Shown: one piece after another, positions 44,201 to 58,342 of the stretch | Numbering within the stretch: position 1 is the first letter of the stretch | How the letters are laid out: each line of letters starts with the position of its first letter | NCBI RefSeq assembly: GCF_000189635.1 | Contig: NW_002476569.1 | Location: 436,727 to 500,726, forward strand | Reading direction: 5' to 3' | From: Tetrahymena thermophila SB210 | Taxonomy: Eukaryota > Ciliophora > Oligohymenophorea > Hymenostomatida > Tetrahymenidae | Length of the DNA stretch: 64,000 nucleotides | Position numbers and translations under genes: made by a program | Notes under the pieces: generated by a model | Told to the model about the DNA's origin: nothing | What the model saw: only the letters and a program-made list of their open reading frames with translations | Databases searched by the model: none

Positions 44201-47200
44201 CTTTCTATTTACAATGGTAGTATTGATATATAAGGTTAGACACGTGCTGTTACATGGACTGAGCTTTCTGCGACTGCAAATGTTGGTGAAACTAGTATTC
44301 AAGTATTTATGAATGATCCTGCTTTTGATTGGTAAATAGGAGAAGAAATCGTAATTGCCTCTACTGATTATGTTGATGGACACTCTGAGCGCCGTATAAT
44401 TACAAATATTTCCAAAAATGCTGATGGAAAAACTGTTACAATTTCATTTGTTTAGCCTCTGCTTGTATAGCATGTGAGTGTTACAGGAGAGTCTTACAAA
44501 AGTGGTCAGTTCTTAGTAAATATGAGAGCTGAAGTTGGTCTTCTTACACGTAATGTAGTTTTTGAAGGTGATCAATCTTCAATAGCAACTCGCTATGGTG
44601 CTCATTTAATGCTTCATGGATCTCAAACAAGTGCTCGCATAAGATATGCTGAATTCAGATATACTGGGCAACCAGCTATAATTGGCAGATATCCAATCCA
44701 TTTCCATATGGTTGGAGATGTCTCTGGATCAGTTGTTGAAGGTAACGCTATCCATGATTCATTTGCAAGAGCTGTCACAATTCATGCTACTCATTATCTT
44801 CATGTAAAGAATAATGTTGCTTTTAATAATGCAGGCCATAATATTTTCCTAGAAGATGGTATTGAAACAAATAATTTAATTGAATACAATTTAATTTTAG
44901 GTACCATTTAAGTGTGGTCGATGCTTTAGTCTGATATTACTCCAGGGTCATATTGGATCACTAATCCTCTAAATTATGTATCAAATAATAGAGCTGCTGG
45001 TGGTGACTTCTATGGATTTTGGTATGAAATTAAAGAACATCCTGATGGCCCATCAGCTAGAAATGATATTTGTCCTCAAGGCATGGGATTAGGATTATTC
45101 ACTAATAATGTTGCTCATTCTTACGACCGTTTTGGTCTTAGGATTTTTGTCATGACAAACCTCTAATATCCTTGTAATCCATATAGAGATGACACTTAGC
45201 CAAACCCTTTCGTTAACAATACTTCCTTCACTATTACTTGGTCTAATTTTGTTGCATACAGAAATAACGAAGATGGTGTTTTGGCTGAAGAAGTAGGAAA
45301 TATGATTTTTAACAATTTCACTCTTGTTGGAAATAAGTAATCAGGCTTTAACTCATATTTGACTAATAGAACTGATGAATATGTTATATTGCAAAATTCA
45401 TTAATTGTTGGTCAATCAGTTGGTAATCCTGCAGATGTTTCTGATCTTCAAAGCTCTTACGGGTTAATAACTCCTCGTACAGATGGCTTCAAAGTTTAAA
45501 GTGTTCACTTTGCTAATTTTATTTAAAATATGAAAGTATTTAAATCTTGTTCTTTTTGCTGGCACTTTAAGAAGTGGGTCTAAGGAGGAAAGCTCACTTT
45601 ATTTAGTCAAATTACTTATGAAAGCATAAGTACTAACAATTACATGTATTGGGATAACTGGCGCAGAGAAATATACCAAGATTTAGATGGTTCATTATCA
45701 GGCAAAGGTAGTTAATAATGGATTACCCCAGCTGGACCTCACCTTGTAAATCAAAAATCTTGCTAAACATCATCGTAAGACATGATTAAGTGGAATAATG
45801 CAGTAATTTGTAGTCAGCAAGTAGTCAGAATAGAATTTAGCAATCCTGTTGACTCTAATAATTTTAGATCTAAAGCTTTATATGTTCTCCCATGTGATTC
45901 AACTGGAAAAGGTTACGGTGGAACTAGTAATACTGATTATTACATATCCAAATCAGTTAAAATTGAAAATGCAGCTGGTGATTTAACTCTAGGATTTGTT
46001 GGTACTTTCTTAACTGGATAAATATTTTAAGTTTAATGGGAGATGTCATAAATCGATTTTACTCACTTTAGTATTGGACTTTCTCCTTATCACACTGGTA
46101 CTTCTGCATCGGACACTATACTTATAAAATTTCCAATAAACGATTTCAGAGAAACATGGTAAAACTTCTAAATGATTGCAGGAGTTAATGTTTAGCTTTA
46201 TAAAAATATTACATCTGGGCAAGACCCAACAGCTCTTGCTAATCTTAAAACCTTAAACTGTAATCATGGAGATTGGTTTAATGATATAGTTGGCTAAGCA
46301 CTATGGCTATGTCTTAATGCTAAAAATAGGCCAAAAGCAACCAACTTGCAATATCTTGAAAGAGTAGATCTAAATGCTCTAAGTTGCTTAGCAAATTGTC
46401 CCCTCCCTCCTGGCTAATGTAAAAAGGATGGAGTATTAAGAAGGATAAGTAATTTAGCTACATGGCAAGGAGTTTCTATTGACGGAAATCCAGGACCTAC
46501 AATAAATTCATCTGGTAATAGCACATTATGGATACCTTGTCCTTGGGAAGTTGTAGTTGATTAAGATTTAACAAAGTACACATAGATTATAGTTGAAGGT
46601 AATCTAAGAATTGACCCTACAAAGAATGTAAATATACAAGCTAACGGTATTTGGCTTAAAGGAGGTCTATTTATTGCAGAAGGTTCTACACCAGGCTCTC
46701 CTTATACTTATAATCTGAATATTTAACTGAATGGCAACTAGGATTAACCTACTTAATTTGTCATAGACCCTTTAGTTGATGTTGGAAATAAAGTAATTCT
46801 GAATACTGGTAACTTTACACTTATAGGAAACCCTCCTTCAACAACATATACTTAATTGGCAGCTTCTGCAAATCCTGGTGATAGCTCAATAACTGTTGTA
46901 AGTGTAAATGGATGGAGTGTTGAAGATATAATAGCAGTTGCTCCAACACAACTTGATGCAACTGAAAATGAAATTTTCAGTATTCAATAAATTAATGGCA
47001 ATGTCGTAACTTTAAACTCAACTATATAATTTTATCATTACGGTGCTTAAAGCATCACTTTACAAGAAACTTGGGGATCTTACTCTTAGTAATTAGATTT
47101 AAGAGCTTAAGTTTTGCATTTAAATCGTAACATAAAAATAGTTGGATCTCCAGTAAGTACTGGTATTCCTTGGGGTTGTAGAGTTCTTTCTCATTATTGG

Positions 47201-49855
47201 CAAATTCTCGCTGATGCTAGTGGTAATCCTCTTCCTCCTGAAAAGTAGCTTCACTTAAGAGGCATACTCACGTGGAATGGTGTTGAAATGAGAAATTGTG
47301 GTTAAGCTGATACTTCTCGTGGTGGAATTGATTTCAGAAACTGTACGTCTGATGCAAACAATCAAATAATTAGTAATGTGATCAACTCAAGCTTCCATGA
47401 TTGTCCTGGGTACTGTGCTAATATTGATACATCATCTAATATTAACATTTCAAATAATAACTTCTTTAGAGGGAAACCAATATTCTTAGGACTAAATTAC
47501 CCAAAGAATGTCACAATATCTAAAAACATATTCGTTGCTGCTCTAAAGCGTGATTATCAGTATAGTGTCGCAGGTATGTTATATGATATGAATACTGCTA
47601 TTTATTTCTTATCAACTTAAGATCCTACTGCTGATTCCATTCTTATTAGCTAAAACATAGTGTAAGGATCTCAAGGTCCTTGCTTATCTCTAGTTTAAAC
47701 TCCTTGCTCAAGTGTTTCTAAAATATCTTCAAATCTTGGTGTTTGGGGAAATCAAGCATAAACTTGTTTAGTAGGTGTCTTATTCAAACAAACTCTGAAT
47801 GGTTGCTAGTGGGCAGGTAAAATAGCAGTTGCTCGTTCAGTTAAAGGTATTATGGTTAATCCAACTCAACCTAGTCTCATAGTTGAACATGTACTTGCTG
47901 CAGAATCAAATCGTTCAGTAATTCTTCGTTTTGCACATTAAGGATATCGTAATGTAGGTGTTTTCTAAAACTCATCTATTTTTGGCGTTGCAATCACAAA
48001 CGACCCAACAGCTTATGATAGTTCTACAAAAGCCTAAGTTTGCTAAGGAGGATCAGGCACATAAAACTTAGTTGTTACTGAAGGTGGTGAGGACTTCCCA
48101 TTAAAAACTATGCCTCTTTCTTTTGATGTAATTTGCAATTCGGAAGTTTTTGATGCCTCTCTTTATCAAGTTAATGTTAAATATGTTAACTTTAAGAAAA
48201 CTTATAATGACGCCAATTTTAAGTCTTGTGCCAACAATTTCATGATGGTTACACATCCTAGTGCTTCAGATCATACAGCTGGTACATATAATCAAAATGT
48301 GACTTGCGTTAACTGTTCAACTGAAGCTTACTTCAATTTTATGTCACCTAATCCAGCTTGGGCAGGTTGGTTTGGAGGTTGTGGACTTTTCTTATGTACA
48401 GGTCCAGATAATGTCCTAAATGTTGATTTTACAGGCAGTCTTTTCAATAATATTCCTTCTTCTGGTATATCTCATAACAAAGGAATAGCCAATAAAAATT
48501 GTATTTCTTAACCAAATTGGAATAACGCTTACTAATGTCCTGGCACAAATTATGCATAGCTTGAATGGTAGTCAGAATCTCCAGATCATAATAAAAGATC
48601 AACAGCTCCTTGTTAACTCACATCCTTAGATGGAAGCTACACAAATAAAATCAACATGTTTAGAGAATGGTAATGGGATGGTAATGAACCTATGAATTTA
48701 AGAGAAAATAGATACTATGCTACAGTACTCTTAAATACCACCTATAATATTCAATATAATGGTTTAAATCCTTATAATATTATTCATAGGATACAATAAA
48801 GAACAAATGATAATATAGGTGAACCTAATGCATGGGTTATCTTTAATTCTTAATACAGCGTCCCATAGAATATTGAAGTGTCTATAGATGGTGGAGCTGT
48901 TGTAGAACCGTTCCTTGTTAGTGATAATGTGGATCTTACAAAAAATACCACTTGTGGAGCTAATATTTATAATTATGAAACTAGAACAATTTCATTCGTA
49001 ATAAACGGTGCAGCAAATTGTTTGGTACGTGTGTAAATTCTTGATACTGTACGTATTCAAATAAAAGTATCTATATCAAATGAAGAATTCTTCAAAAATA
49101 ACAATAAATTTAGTTTTATATCTGCTATTGCATCATTCCTAGGAATATAAGATTTTTCTCGTATAAAAGTGGTAGGTGCAGCTACAGGAAGTAGATTCTT
49201 ACAAAGTGGTTCTATTATTTAAAGCTAAAAAACATCTTCATCAAGCAGTTAAGGATTTAATCTAGCAATTGATATCACTAACAAATCAAGTGGTGGTTCA
49301 ATAAATCCAGATACTGTACATTAAGATCTTATGAACAAAGCTAATTAATTATAGGCTGGTTTCGCAAATAATAATATTCCAGGAATTAAAGCAAACACAT
49401 TTACTGTTGTTTCAACTCAAGTTATGGTTTCATCAGATTCAAATGGTGGTATTTATGGCTAAAACAGCAGTAATAATAATCCAACTATATAAGAATCTTC
49501 ATAAAATTCATCTAATAATACTTTAGCAATCATATTAGGTGTTGTATTAGGTTTCCTTGCTATTTTAATTGTAATAGCAGGGTTTATAGCTTATAAGAAA
49601 TACAAAAAGAGCAAGATAATACAAAATAAAAATAATGTTGAAGGAGAAAAGTTAGTTGAAATAGATTCTATCAAATCTGAGCCTCAAAAAGAAAACGTCA
49701 AAGAAAATCTAGATAACTAACTCCAACCAATCAACCTAGATTCAGCAAACAATTATGCTTAAACAATGAATTTAGATCCCATAATTCCTGCTGATTAAGA
49801 AATTCATTAGATACCATTATAAGGAATTGTAAATCAGAGTCCATTTTTAAAATGA
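38208..49855 (+). CDS. Fibrocystin-L (PKHD1L1)-like surface protein, 3,769 residues, 3 exons
   Basis: Exons are 38208..38259, 38379..38576 and 38796..49855 (the last is 11,060 bases), stop TGA 49853-49855. Exon 1 encodes a signal peptide (RISAWLLFFSLLVTS). Order: PA14-like region about residues 366-486 (GYFNPPRDGNYYFHTSS); IPT/TIG repeats at about 866-951, 956-1056, 1059-1152, 1442-1497 and 1699-1771 (motifs like YGGTTLTLTGKYF, SGGTLVTI); first G8 domain about 1778-1870 (STWGNDFAPIAGD); beta-helix repeats about 1975-2312 (RYPIHFHMVGD); a second G8-like part about 2640-2720; beta-helix repeats about 2906-3326; a Ser/Asn-rich stalk; one membrane helix about 3657-3680; and a ~85-residue cytoplasmic tail. 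This order matches animal PKHD1L1. It is probably an extracellular matrix or coat protein; its role in ciliates is unknown. Confidence 0.93.
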
Positions 49856-50604
49856 TAGGTGAGAAAATCATAATCCTTTATACAAATATTATACAAAAAA
49901 AAAGGAATATTAATATATATTTTGTTATTATTTTATAAATAGTTTTTTTATTTTAAAATTCTAAATAATTTACTTTGAATTAATATTTTTATTCCATCTC
50001 CTTTTACCTCTTAATTTTCCATCTTAAAATTAATATTGTTCTTTATTTTAAATTAATCAACATAAATATAGCTGTTCCTGCATTATATTATTCTTAAAGA
50101 TTTTTTGTTCTACACCTAAATTATTTTCTTTATATTTGCTTTTAAAACGCTTACAAAAATTAACCAAAATTCAAAAAGTTTTTTTTCTAATGATAATGTT
50201 TAGTCTATTAATTTTTATAAAGTGGAATAGTTATTTCGAGTGATACAGTATTTAATTTTTTAAATTAAAAATCTCTGATTAGAAGTACTTTAGGTGCTTA
50301 TTTATACATAATATGTTAATTTATCTAAATAACCATAAATGCAATTTAAACGGGTTTTACAACACATATTTTGTGTACCACAAATATAAGTACATATTAA
50401 ATATTATATTTTTAGAATATGAAAAATTATTTAACTTAAAAATTTAAAGATGAAAATTTATTATTTTAATAATCAGTTAACAGTGAAATTTAAATTTATT
50501 ATATTTACAGTTTTATTTTTTAAATAAATAATTAGAATTATATACATATGTGTTTGTTTTTAATTTTAAGTAAATTTAATTGTTTTTTATTTTTGATCAA
50601 AAAA
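49856..50604. other. Intergenic region between convergent genes
   Basis: About 750 bases between two 3' ends (+ strand gene left, - strand gene right). No gene seen; it should contain both polyadenylation regions. Confidence 0.6.
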
Positions 50605-53600
50605 TCAGTATTTGAAAATAGATTTAAGCAGATAAATTGTTGTTTCTTCTTATGCCTTTTAAAATGGTAAGCACGTGAGAGCAAATTGAGCAGACTGTAC
50701 ATCTAAATTTATTTTTTATTTTAAGTAGACACTGAATACTAACCAAATGACTATCAAAGTAATTTCTCCTATTAACATGTAAAAAGTATAAAATTGCTAA
50801 ATTTATTTAATTTAATTATCTAAGAGGGAGTATAATTAGTTTTAAATAAGGTTAAAAGTTTCAATAGGTAATTAAAACCCATAAGCTATAAGATATTTAT
50901 ATTAATCAAGTGATGAATATTCCCATGACATTTAGATTGTTTCGCTTTAGTTTAGGCTACCATTATAAAGTGAACTAAACTGTTAGAAATAATATAAATA
51001 ACTAGAAATGATAGAAAAGAATCCATTTATTGCTTCTTATTTTATTGTTGAGGTATTTTTACAAACTTCTTAGTCTGACAAAATTTCGCATAGATTTTAA
51101 TTAAATAATTTTTCTAGATAACTCATATTTTAGCTATCAAATATCTGTCTATTCTATATTGCATTAGACATATAATTTGAGTAAGTGTTTAATAACTTCA
51201 TATCTTGATTAAAAATATTTATTGCTTTTTAATATTAATCAAATGGGAAGTTCAAATCATGTTATTAAATAATACTTTTCCTATAAGTAAACTCGCTTAA
51301 AGTGATAATTGAGTGAAATGATAATTTTGTTTTCATTGTAGTATTGAATACATCTAACTATTGCTTCAAAAAGGATTATTCTTCGTAATAGAAAATAACT
51401 GAAACAGCCAAAAAACAAATAGCAGTAAAACCAAAAAAGCAAAGCATAATGAAATATTTGAAAACAGAGAGCTTTTAGTCACTCATCTTAGAGCTGATGT
51501 GCTATTATTAAATTTTATTTTCAGCTTTTTTTTACTTTAATTATTTTAAAGCTACTTAAGCTGAATGAGCAGTTGAGCTCTCTTAAGAGTTGATTTTTAA
51601 GGCCATTTTTTATATTATAAAATCACTACAAAAATTATACTCTATCCAACTGCAATCATTGTTCTATAAGTTTCTATGAAAGAGCTCGAGTTTTGTAATT
51701 TCTTTGTCTGCTTCATCAACAGTAGTCCTTGAAAGGACAAAATAAATAATTTCTTAGAATTTATTTATTGATTTCATTAAGGGTAAGGATAAAATCGATG
51801 CAAAAAGAAATATTGCAACCGTGATTATTATTATCAAAATAACATGCTTTTATAAATTTTCTATATTTTAATTCTACTGATCAATATTATTTTGAATTAA
51901 TTCTCTAGAATTCTATTGGATTATAATTTAATTTTCGTACATAAAATATATACTATTAATTTAATTTTGAATATGCTCTGATTCGCATACTGCTCTAATT
52001 TTCTACATAGCTAACAAGTAAAATTCTAGTTAATTTAATTTTACTTCAATTTTTTAGCTAAATAAAAAAAAAAAATTTAGATGATATTTACATCCATAAA
52101 AATTAATAAATAATTATTTAAAAATTATTTTTTTTATATTTAAATATTAAACAATAAAAAATAATTAATTCAATAAAATAATAGCTTACTTTGATGAAAA
52201 ATCAAATGTTTGTATTTAGTCTTGGCTTTAACTCAGTTCAATAATTCTATTAATATTTTTTTATAGGTCCATCTAGAAGTTAGATCCAATTTGATTACAA
52301 TAAGATTGATTAAAAGAAGAAACAGCATTCTCTAGTTCATTTGGAAGAATATTCAAATTATATTCATATTTAATTAATTAGGTTAATGCTTATTGGTCAT
52401 AGTATTATCCTAGTAATGACTATTATTAGCTTATATTTAAGGAATCTTTTACTTAACTAAGCAAACCTTGCATCTTAATATAATATGCTAAAGAAATACT
52501 AATAAAGGCGAGGATATCAAATACTTTTATTTAATTGAAAAATGTAAAAAATCAATTTAAATTAAAAATATCTTACTTAAAAGAATAATTATCTTAGAGT
52601 TACTTCTTATTGATCTTTTATGAATTATTTGATAAACAATTAATTCTTGTCTACTTGAACTATTTGAAGTTGTGGATGAACCTTCATGTATGTTTTCCAT
52701 CTAAATATTTTTATCTAGCTTTATTTCTTCTTTTTCTTATTTATCTGTATTATTTGTTGGACGGGAAGGTGTATTTTTTGATAGCTATTTATTGATATCT
52801 TAATTTACTTTTTGTTAACTTGCTTCATTTTTATAATTGTTATTTTATAAAATTTGTGCTAATTTTTAATTTTTGGTAATATAATTCTATTTCATTTTAT
52901 TTTTAAACATTTCAATCAGTTAAAAACTATCATGATTACTTGTACTTTTTTGATCGCAGCTTTTTTCTAATTATAACTAATTCTTATAGTGAAATTAAGC
53001 TGAAAGAGGGCTATTGATATTATTTAAGGATGTGATGATTTAAGTTGTTTAGTAATTTATTTGATTAATTGATTTGTCTTATGAAATTAATGTCTTAGAA
53101 TTTATTTTTGCACTATCTTATTTGTATAAATCGTTATTTAATGTATGAACATTTTCTTCGCTTTTTATTTTATGTGGGCTCAAGCAGACAAATTCAAATT
53201 CTTATTACGAAAGAAGGTTTCTATTAGAAGTAATTTAACTCATCAAGTTAAAGGTGTAATGTTCCTCTTCTAGTATTCTTTCTTTGGTTTATAATTTATT
53301 AGAATCACCTTCTATTTGAATTTTATTGTTGGCATTATTAATAGTTTTATTGGATTCAGTTTTAGTAATTTATGGCTACTAAACTAGAGATATACTACTT
53401 GATTTAATAAATTAGTTGTTTATTTTTTCAGTAGAATAATTTTATTTGCTAGAACTTTAGTTATAGTTGTTTGTTTTCTACATAAAAATTTAAGAATTTC
53501 TTTTTAAATTTAGGTCTTTTGAGTTTTAGTTTTTGAATTAGCTTGAAAAGAGTTTTTTTTAATCTTGAGAATCTAAATTATGAGAAGAGATTTAGGTTTT

Positions 53601-56600
53601 ATTCGCTGTATCTGAAATGGTATTTTCGGTTTCAATAGCTTATAAAGTATGTTCATTTTACATTCTGTCATGGAGATCTATGGTATTTAATAAAGTTTAT
53701 TTTCTTTATTTTAAGTCATTAATTTCAATTTCAAAAATAAACTCTTAATCTTCCACAATATGTTAATGTCTTTAATTAGAGCTATTTATAATATGGACAA
53801 TTAAATTTGCCTAACAGTTGGCGCTCTTGAGGCAGTTTGCTCTATTCCATTCCTATTTAAAATAATTTTTTAAAATATTTTCCCTAAATGCTTAAAACTA
53901 AAATGAAAGTTAAATATTTTTTAATATGTATTTTATTTTTTTATAAGCTTCAAACCTTTTCTAATGGATATTTTTTAGAAAATAGTTGCTCTCCACAACT
54001 TACTGAGTAAATAAAATTTTGATTATCCAAAAAAATGATAAATACTGTAATATTTTAGAATAAAGACTACTAGTCGATTAATAGATTTTTTATTTTTCTA
54101 ATCATCAAAATCATTTAATTTTTATTAAGAATATCTTTAGAGGGTATATTTAAATTTATTAAATTTGCAGTACTTAAATTATTAATTTAGAATACCTTTT
54201 AAATTAAGATATTTACAAATATCTTCGAAAAATTGTAATCATTAAAATTTGTTTCTCGATTTCAGAAAATCAAAAAATTTTATTAAGATATAAAATATTA
54301 AGAAAATAATATTGAAATAATGGATGATATTATTAATAAAAATAATATTACCTAAATTTGTGTTTTATAGAACTGTTTGAAAAAACTCAAGGCTTCTAAC
54401 TTATTCTAAAGGGAATAATTTTTAGAGGATTGCTTAGAGCTTTTTTAAGTTTGATTTTAATTAATTTTAGCTTGAGATTAATAAGTTTGAAATTATGATT
54501 CTAGAGATTAATTGAGCTCAATTAAATTCAAAGGGATTTCTATCTTAATATCATTTTTACTGAATAGCAATCTTCTACTGATTGATTTTAAATTTGTATT
54601 TTTATCATCACTATTTTTATTTTGAATATTTTAACTTTCATATTCAATTCGATTTTAAGTCGACAACTAATTAAGAAACTCTTTAATAGACTTTATCAAG
54701 CATGGCATAAACGTAAATATATTTAGTTTTTGTATCTCCTTCAATATTGCAGATTAATATTCATTTTCCTAGTTTATTAAGTGAAAAAAATTGCTTATCT
54801 TATAAATCTTGAAAAATAAACGTACATACATTAACTCCATTCCCTTATTACTCTTCATCTATACCCACAATTTTTAGATCAAAGAAACTAGAAAAGAAAT
54901 TTTTATCTATTCCTTTGATTTACCCGGATTAATTAAATATAATATAGCCTTGTTAAGAAATTAGCTTTAAAAGAGTTGCACTCATTCTAAAATCATCTTA
55001 ATATGAGTAATTTACAGAGACCTGCAATTAAACAGGAAAAATAAAGCCTTGTTTATTAATTGAAAACACTTTTTGATTGGAAGATAAAATTTGAGAATGA
55101 CCCTTATGAATAAATCCATTAATTAATTATTAATGTATATTAGAAATGTAAGTCGGCATGAGGTCTTCTATTCTTTTAAAACTGGAGAATTCTATCTAAT
55201 TAAATCCGAAGAAATTAGCCAAGGAGCTATTTGAACGATTAAGGATTTTATAATTTTAATTTACACTTGTAAAAATAGTTATTATGTTTCCTTGATTCAA
55301 ATTGTATGAATTTAACTCATCGAACGGTCTAGAAGATCCTTTTTAAATCAAATGCGTCATTTATCTCTCTAACAGCAAAGGTTTTTTAACTTCGTTAAAA
55401 ATGACAATCTAAAATATCTAAAGAATCTGATTGAATATAAAAGAAATATTTTAATATTGGTTTCTAACATACTCCATTTATGAAATTATTTTTGCGAATA
55501 AATTTTTGGCATTTTTGAGAATTTTATATAATAAATAACTTCATATGAGTTGAAAACAGCTAAAAAATTATGTTTTTTAAGTTAATAATTACCTTTTATA
55601 AAATAAAATTTGGTTCTATAATAGACATTTTAGAAAAGTATTTGGAGTAATGACTAAATTAATGTCTAAGCTTTTAGTATTTGACATAAAGTTCTTTGGA
55701 TATAATTCTGAGACCATCCATAGAAGAAATTGTTGACTTTAATTACTTGAAATGTTGAAGTTTGCTTAAAGTGTAATCTGCAAGAAGAGGAACAAGAGAG
55801 TTTTATATTTCTTATGTTTTTATAATATCTTTCATGGTAAGAGTCACTTTTGAGTTGAAAGTAGATTTTTATTCTTACTTTTACATTGAATAAAGTAGCT
55901 CTTAATGAGCGGTTATCATTTATTTGAATGTTCTAGATAATACTTAGCAAACTCCAATAAAATATGAAGAATTATCTTTTGGGTAAGTTTTGTAGTATTT
56001 TTTTAGTTCGTAGTAAGCACGTAGGGGATTTCTTTAGAATTTAGCAACGAAAGTAATGTATTTCAGAAATAAATGCTCCCTTGTTGCTCTGTTTTTAATA
56101 ACTACCTTATTTTATATGCAATCACTAAAGACAGTATCAATAATATTTTTAACTAATTCTATTCTTAGCTGGTTTCTATCATCATAGATTTCTTCTTGCT
56201 TGCAATTGCAGATTTCTCTTACGCAGTGCTCTTTGTGCTAAGAAACCATCTAAAGCAAATTAAAACTGCTTAAATCATCCTTTTGAGCTTATTAACTAGC
56301 AAGCCAAAATTATTCCAAGTAAAAATCTATATCATTAACTGTTCTATTAAATATTACAAAAAATAAATAAATAATTTATGAAAAAACTTTCTTATGGTAA
56401 TGTTAATTCCTGATTTATATTACTAAGGTTAGAATCAATCAGATTACACATATTTTGTTATATAATTTTAATTATCACTAATTTTATTAATTAAGCAAAT
56501 TATTCAATGCTAATTTTGATTAATTCAGCACTTTTAATTTTTTTTTCGAAATGCGTATGGTTTTTTTTGTCAAATCGTATTTAGAACAATTTTGATTTAT

Positions 56601-58021
56601 TCAATATTTTTGTAAGTACCTGCAAGTATTAATTAAATTAAAATTTTTAAAAGATAGTCTAATTATCCTTCAAATCTATTTTTTTGTTTTCTATAATTAA
56701 GAATTTTTAAATAAAAACTCTTTTATTAAACCATCTCAATGTTCATATCTTATTTTTTAATTGCAAAATATTTAAAACAATTATTTTATAAATGGCATAT
56801 TTTTATCAATTAACATCGCTTTTTATGAATTGTTTGATTTTATTCTGTAGACAGATTAAGTGATTTAATTATTATTACATAGAAAATAACTCAAATTTGC
56901 TAAAATTTTGCTCCTTTTTATTTTTGTGGGTATTTAATTAATTTGCTAAAAGTTAAGTAATATTTTATTAATGTAAGTTACCTAGATTAGCTGAAATTAT
57001 TAGAGGATCCAGACATATTAATTATAGAATTGTATTAATATCTTGATATTGAATAGATTAAAAAAGCAACAAGAGCTATTGAGAAGCTCATTAGATAAAA
57101 GAGTTCTGTGCTCTTGAATGGAGTATAGTTGAAAAAAATTGTTAAAATGGTGTGGCTAACCCAAAAAAAAGATGTTCCCATAATGTAGAAAATCGAAATT
57201 ATTTAATCTCTGTATGGGTAATTTAAGAAAATATCAAGAATCATAGAAATACCCATACACTAAGCTATTATATATTTAAAGTAGGAAGGCAACACCTCTC
57301 CTAAGTAGTAAATCATTTGCAATAAGAAAAAGGAAAAGATAATTGGGATTAGAAGATAAGCAAATCTCCTCTTTAAAAGGTTACTCTCGCAAAACTCATA
57401 GTTTCTAAAGAAAAAACTTATCAATATATTAGTAGTTACTGATAAAACTACTGCAAGACCTCCTAAAATATTCCATATTTATGGTTTATCACTGCAGTTT
57501 CCTTAATTTCTATATGCTTGAAGAAAGGCATTTTCATTACACGAGAGCATTCCCAACCCTATTTCAGTGAAAGGGGTCAAAAAAATCCAATAATAAAGAG
57601 TGAAAAAAATAATAAGCATCTAATTTATTGTCATAAAGCTTTTTTTGTTTTGCAAGTACCATGATCTTTAGTGGTTTTTGACATAGTTGAGAAAAATAAT
57701 ATAAATTGTGTAGGAATAAACAACTAATTAAATAATGCAAAAAAAGATAATTGTAAGATTGTCATTTCCTTTAAGAAGGAGTAAGAAAGTTCCTGTTGAA
57801 ACTTCATTTACATGAGCAACAATAGTTATTTTTTAGTCATAAAAAGCTCTGTCTCCGTGAGTGCAAAAAATATATCCGCTAATCTAAAATATATTTATGG
57901 TCATCAGAGTACAATAGATTTTTTTGCTTATTAAGAAGTTTGGCTTATCCTCTATGATCTCTAAAACTGTTAGAAACAGTTAAAACAAGTAATTTTTGAT
58001 GGTTTTGCTAATGCTCTTCAT
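50605..58021 (-). CDS. Multi-pass PAS-domain protein, tiny-macrocysts-B-like, 1,992 residues, 7 exons
   Basis: Exons 5' to 3': 58021..56982, 56343..55473, 55417..54830, 54768..54352, 53852..52577, 52523..52190, 52057..50605 (1,993 codons). Exon 1 holds about 8 membrane helices (e.g. ILGGLAVVLSVTTNILISF). A cytoplasmic helical region is followed by a PAS-like domain at about residues 678-775 (FFGFNQIEFSSFKRIEDLMP). A long Ser/Asn/Gln-rich linker leads to C-terminal helices near 1395, 1580-1602, 1709-1734 and 1945. This is the ciliate protein type related to Dictyostelium TmcB; PAS domains sense small ligands or redox state. In-frame sequence upstream of 58021 is open to a TGA near 58100 but has no ATG, so a further 5' exon is possible. 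The intron at 55418-55472 has an alternative acceptor 9 bases downstream. Confidence 0.85.
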
Positions 58022-58342
58022 AAATAATAATGCTTGCTGTTTTATATAACTATATTTTTTACGCGCTTTTTTAATTATTTGCAGCAGTATAAATATTAAT
58101 CAATCTTTTTTAATATTAAACACTATATTTAATAAGATTATTTATTTACTTTATTATTCTACAGGTGATTTATCTAATTTTATTAGTATACTGATGAAAT
58201 ACGTTTTGCTTATATATATATTTTTGATATTACTAATTTAAGCTAATTATTTTTAAGTTTTGAGTATTTAATGTAACCATATAGCTATATATATTTATAA
58301 TTATAAAAATAAGAATCTCATATTTTAAAATAATATGTTAAG
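58022..58342. other. Spacer upstream of the PAS-protein gene
   Basis: About 320 AT-rich bases between the PAS gene start (- strand) and the small + strand candidate gene. A bidirectional promoter could lie here. No motif recognised. Confidence 0.4.

Noticed and set aside
44165-44383. 72-codon - strand ORF
   Set aside because: Antisense to the fibrocystin-L-like exon just after its first G8 domain.
52610-52795. 61-codon + strand ORF
   Set aside because: Antisense to exon 5 of the PAS-type gene; its hydrophobicity only mirrors A-rich coding sequence.
55560-55592. GT..AG interval inside the PAS-type gene as an intron
   Set aside because: Only 33 bases, shorter than all other introns here, a multiple of three, and the read-through sequence is protein-like and open.
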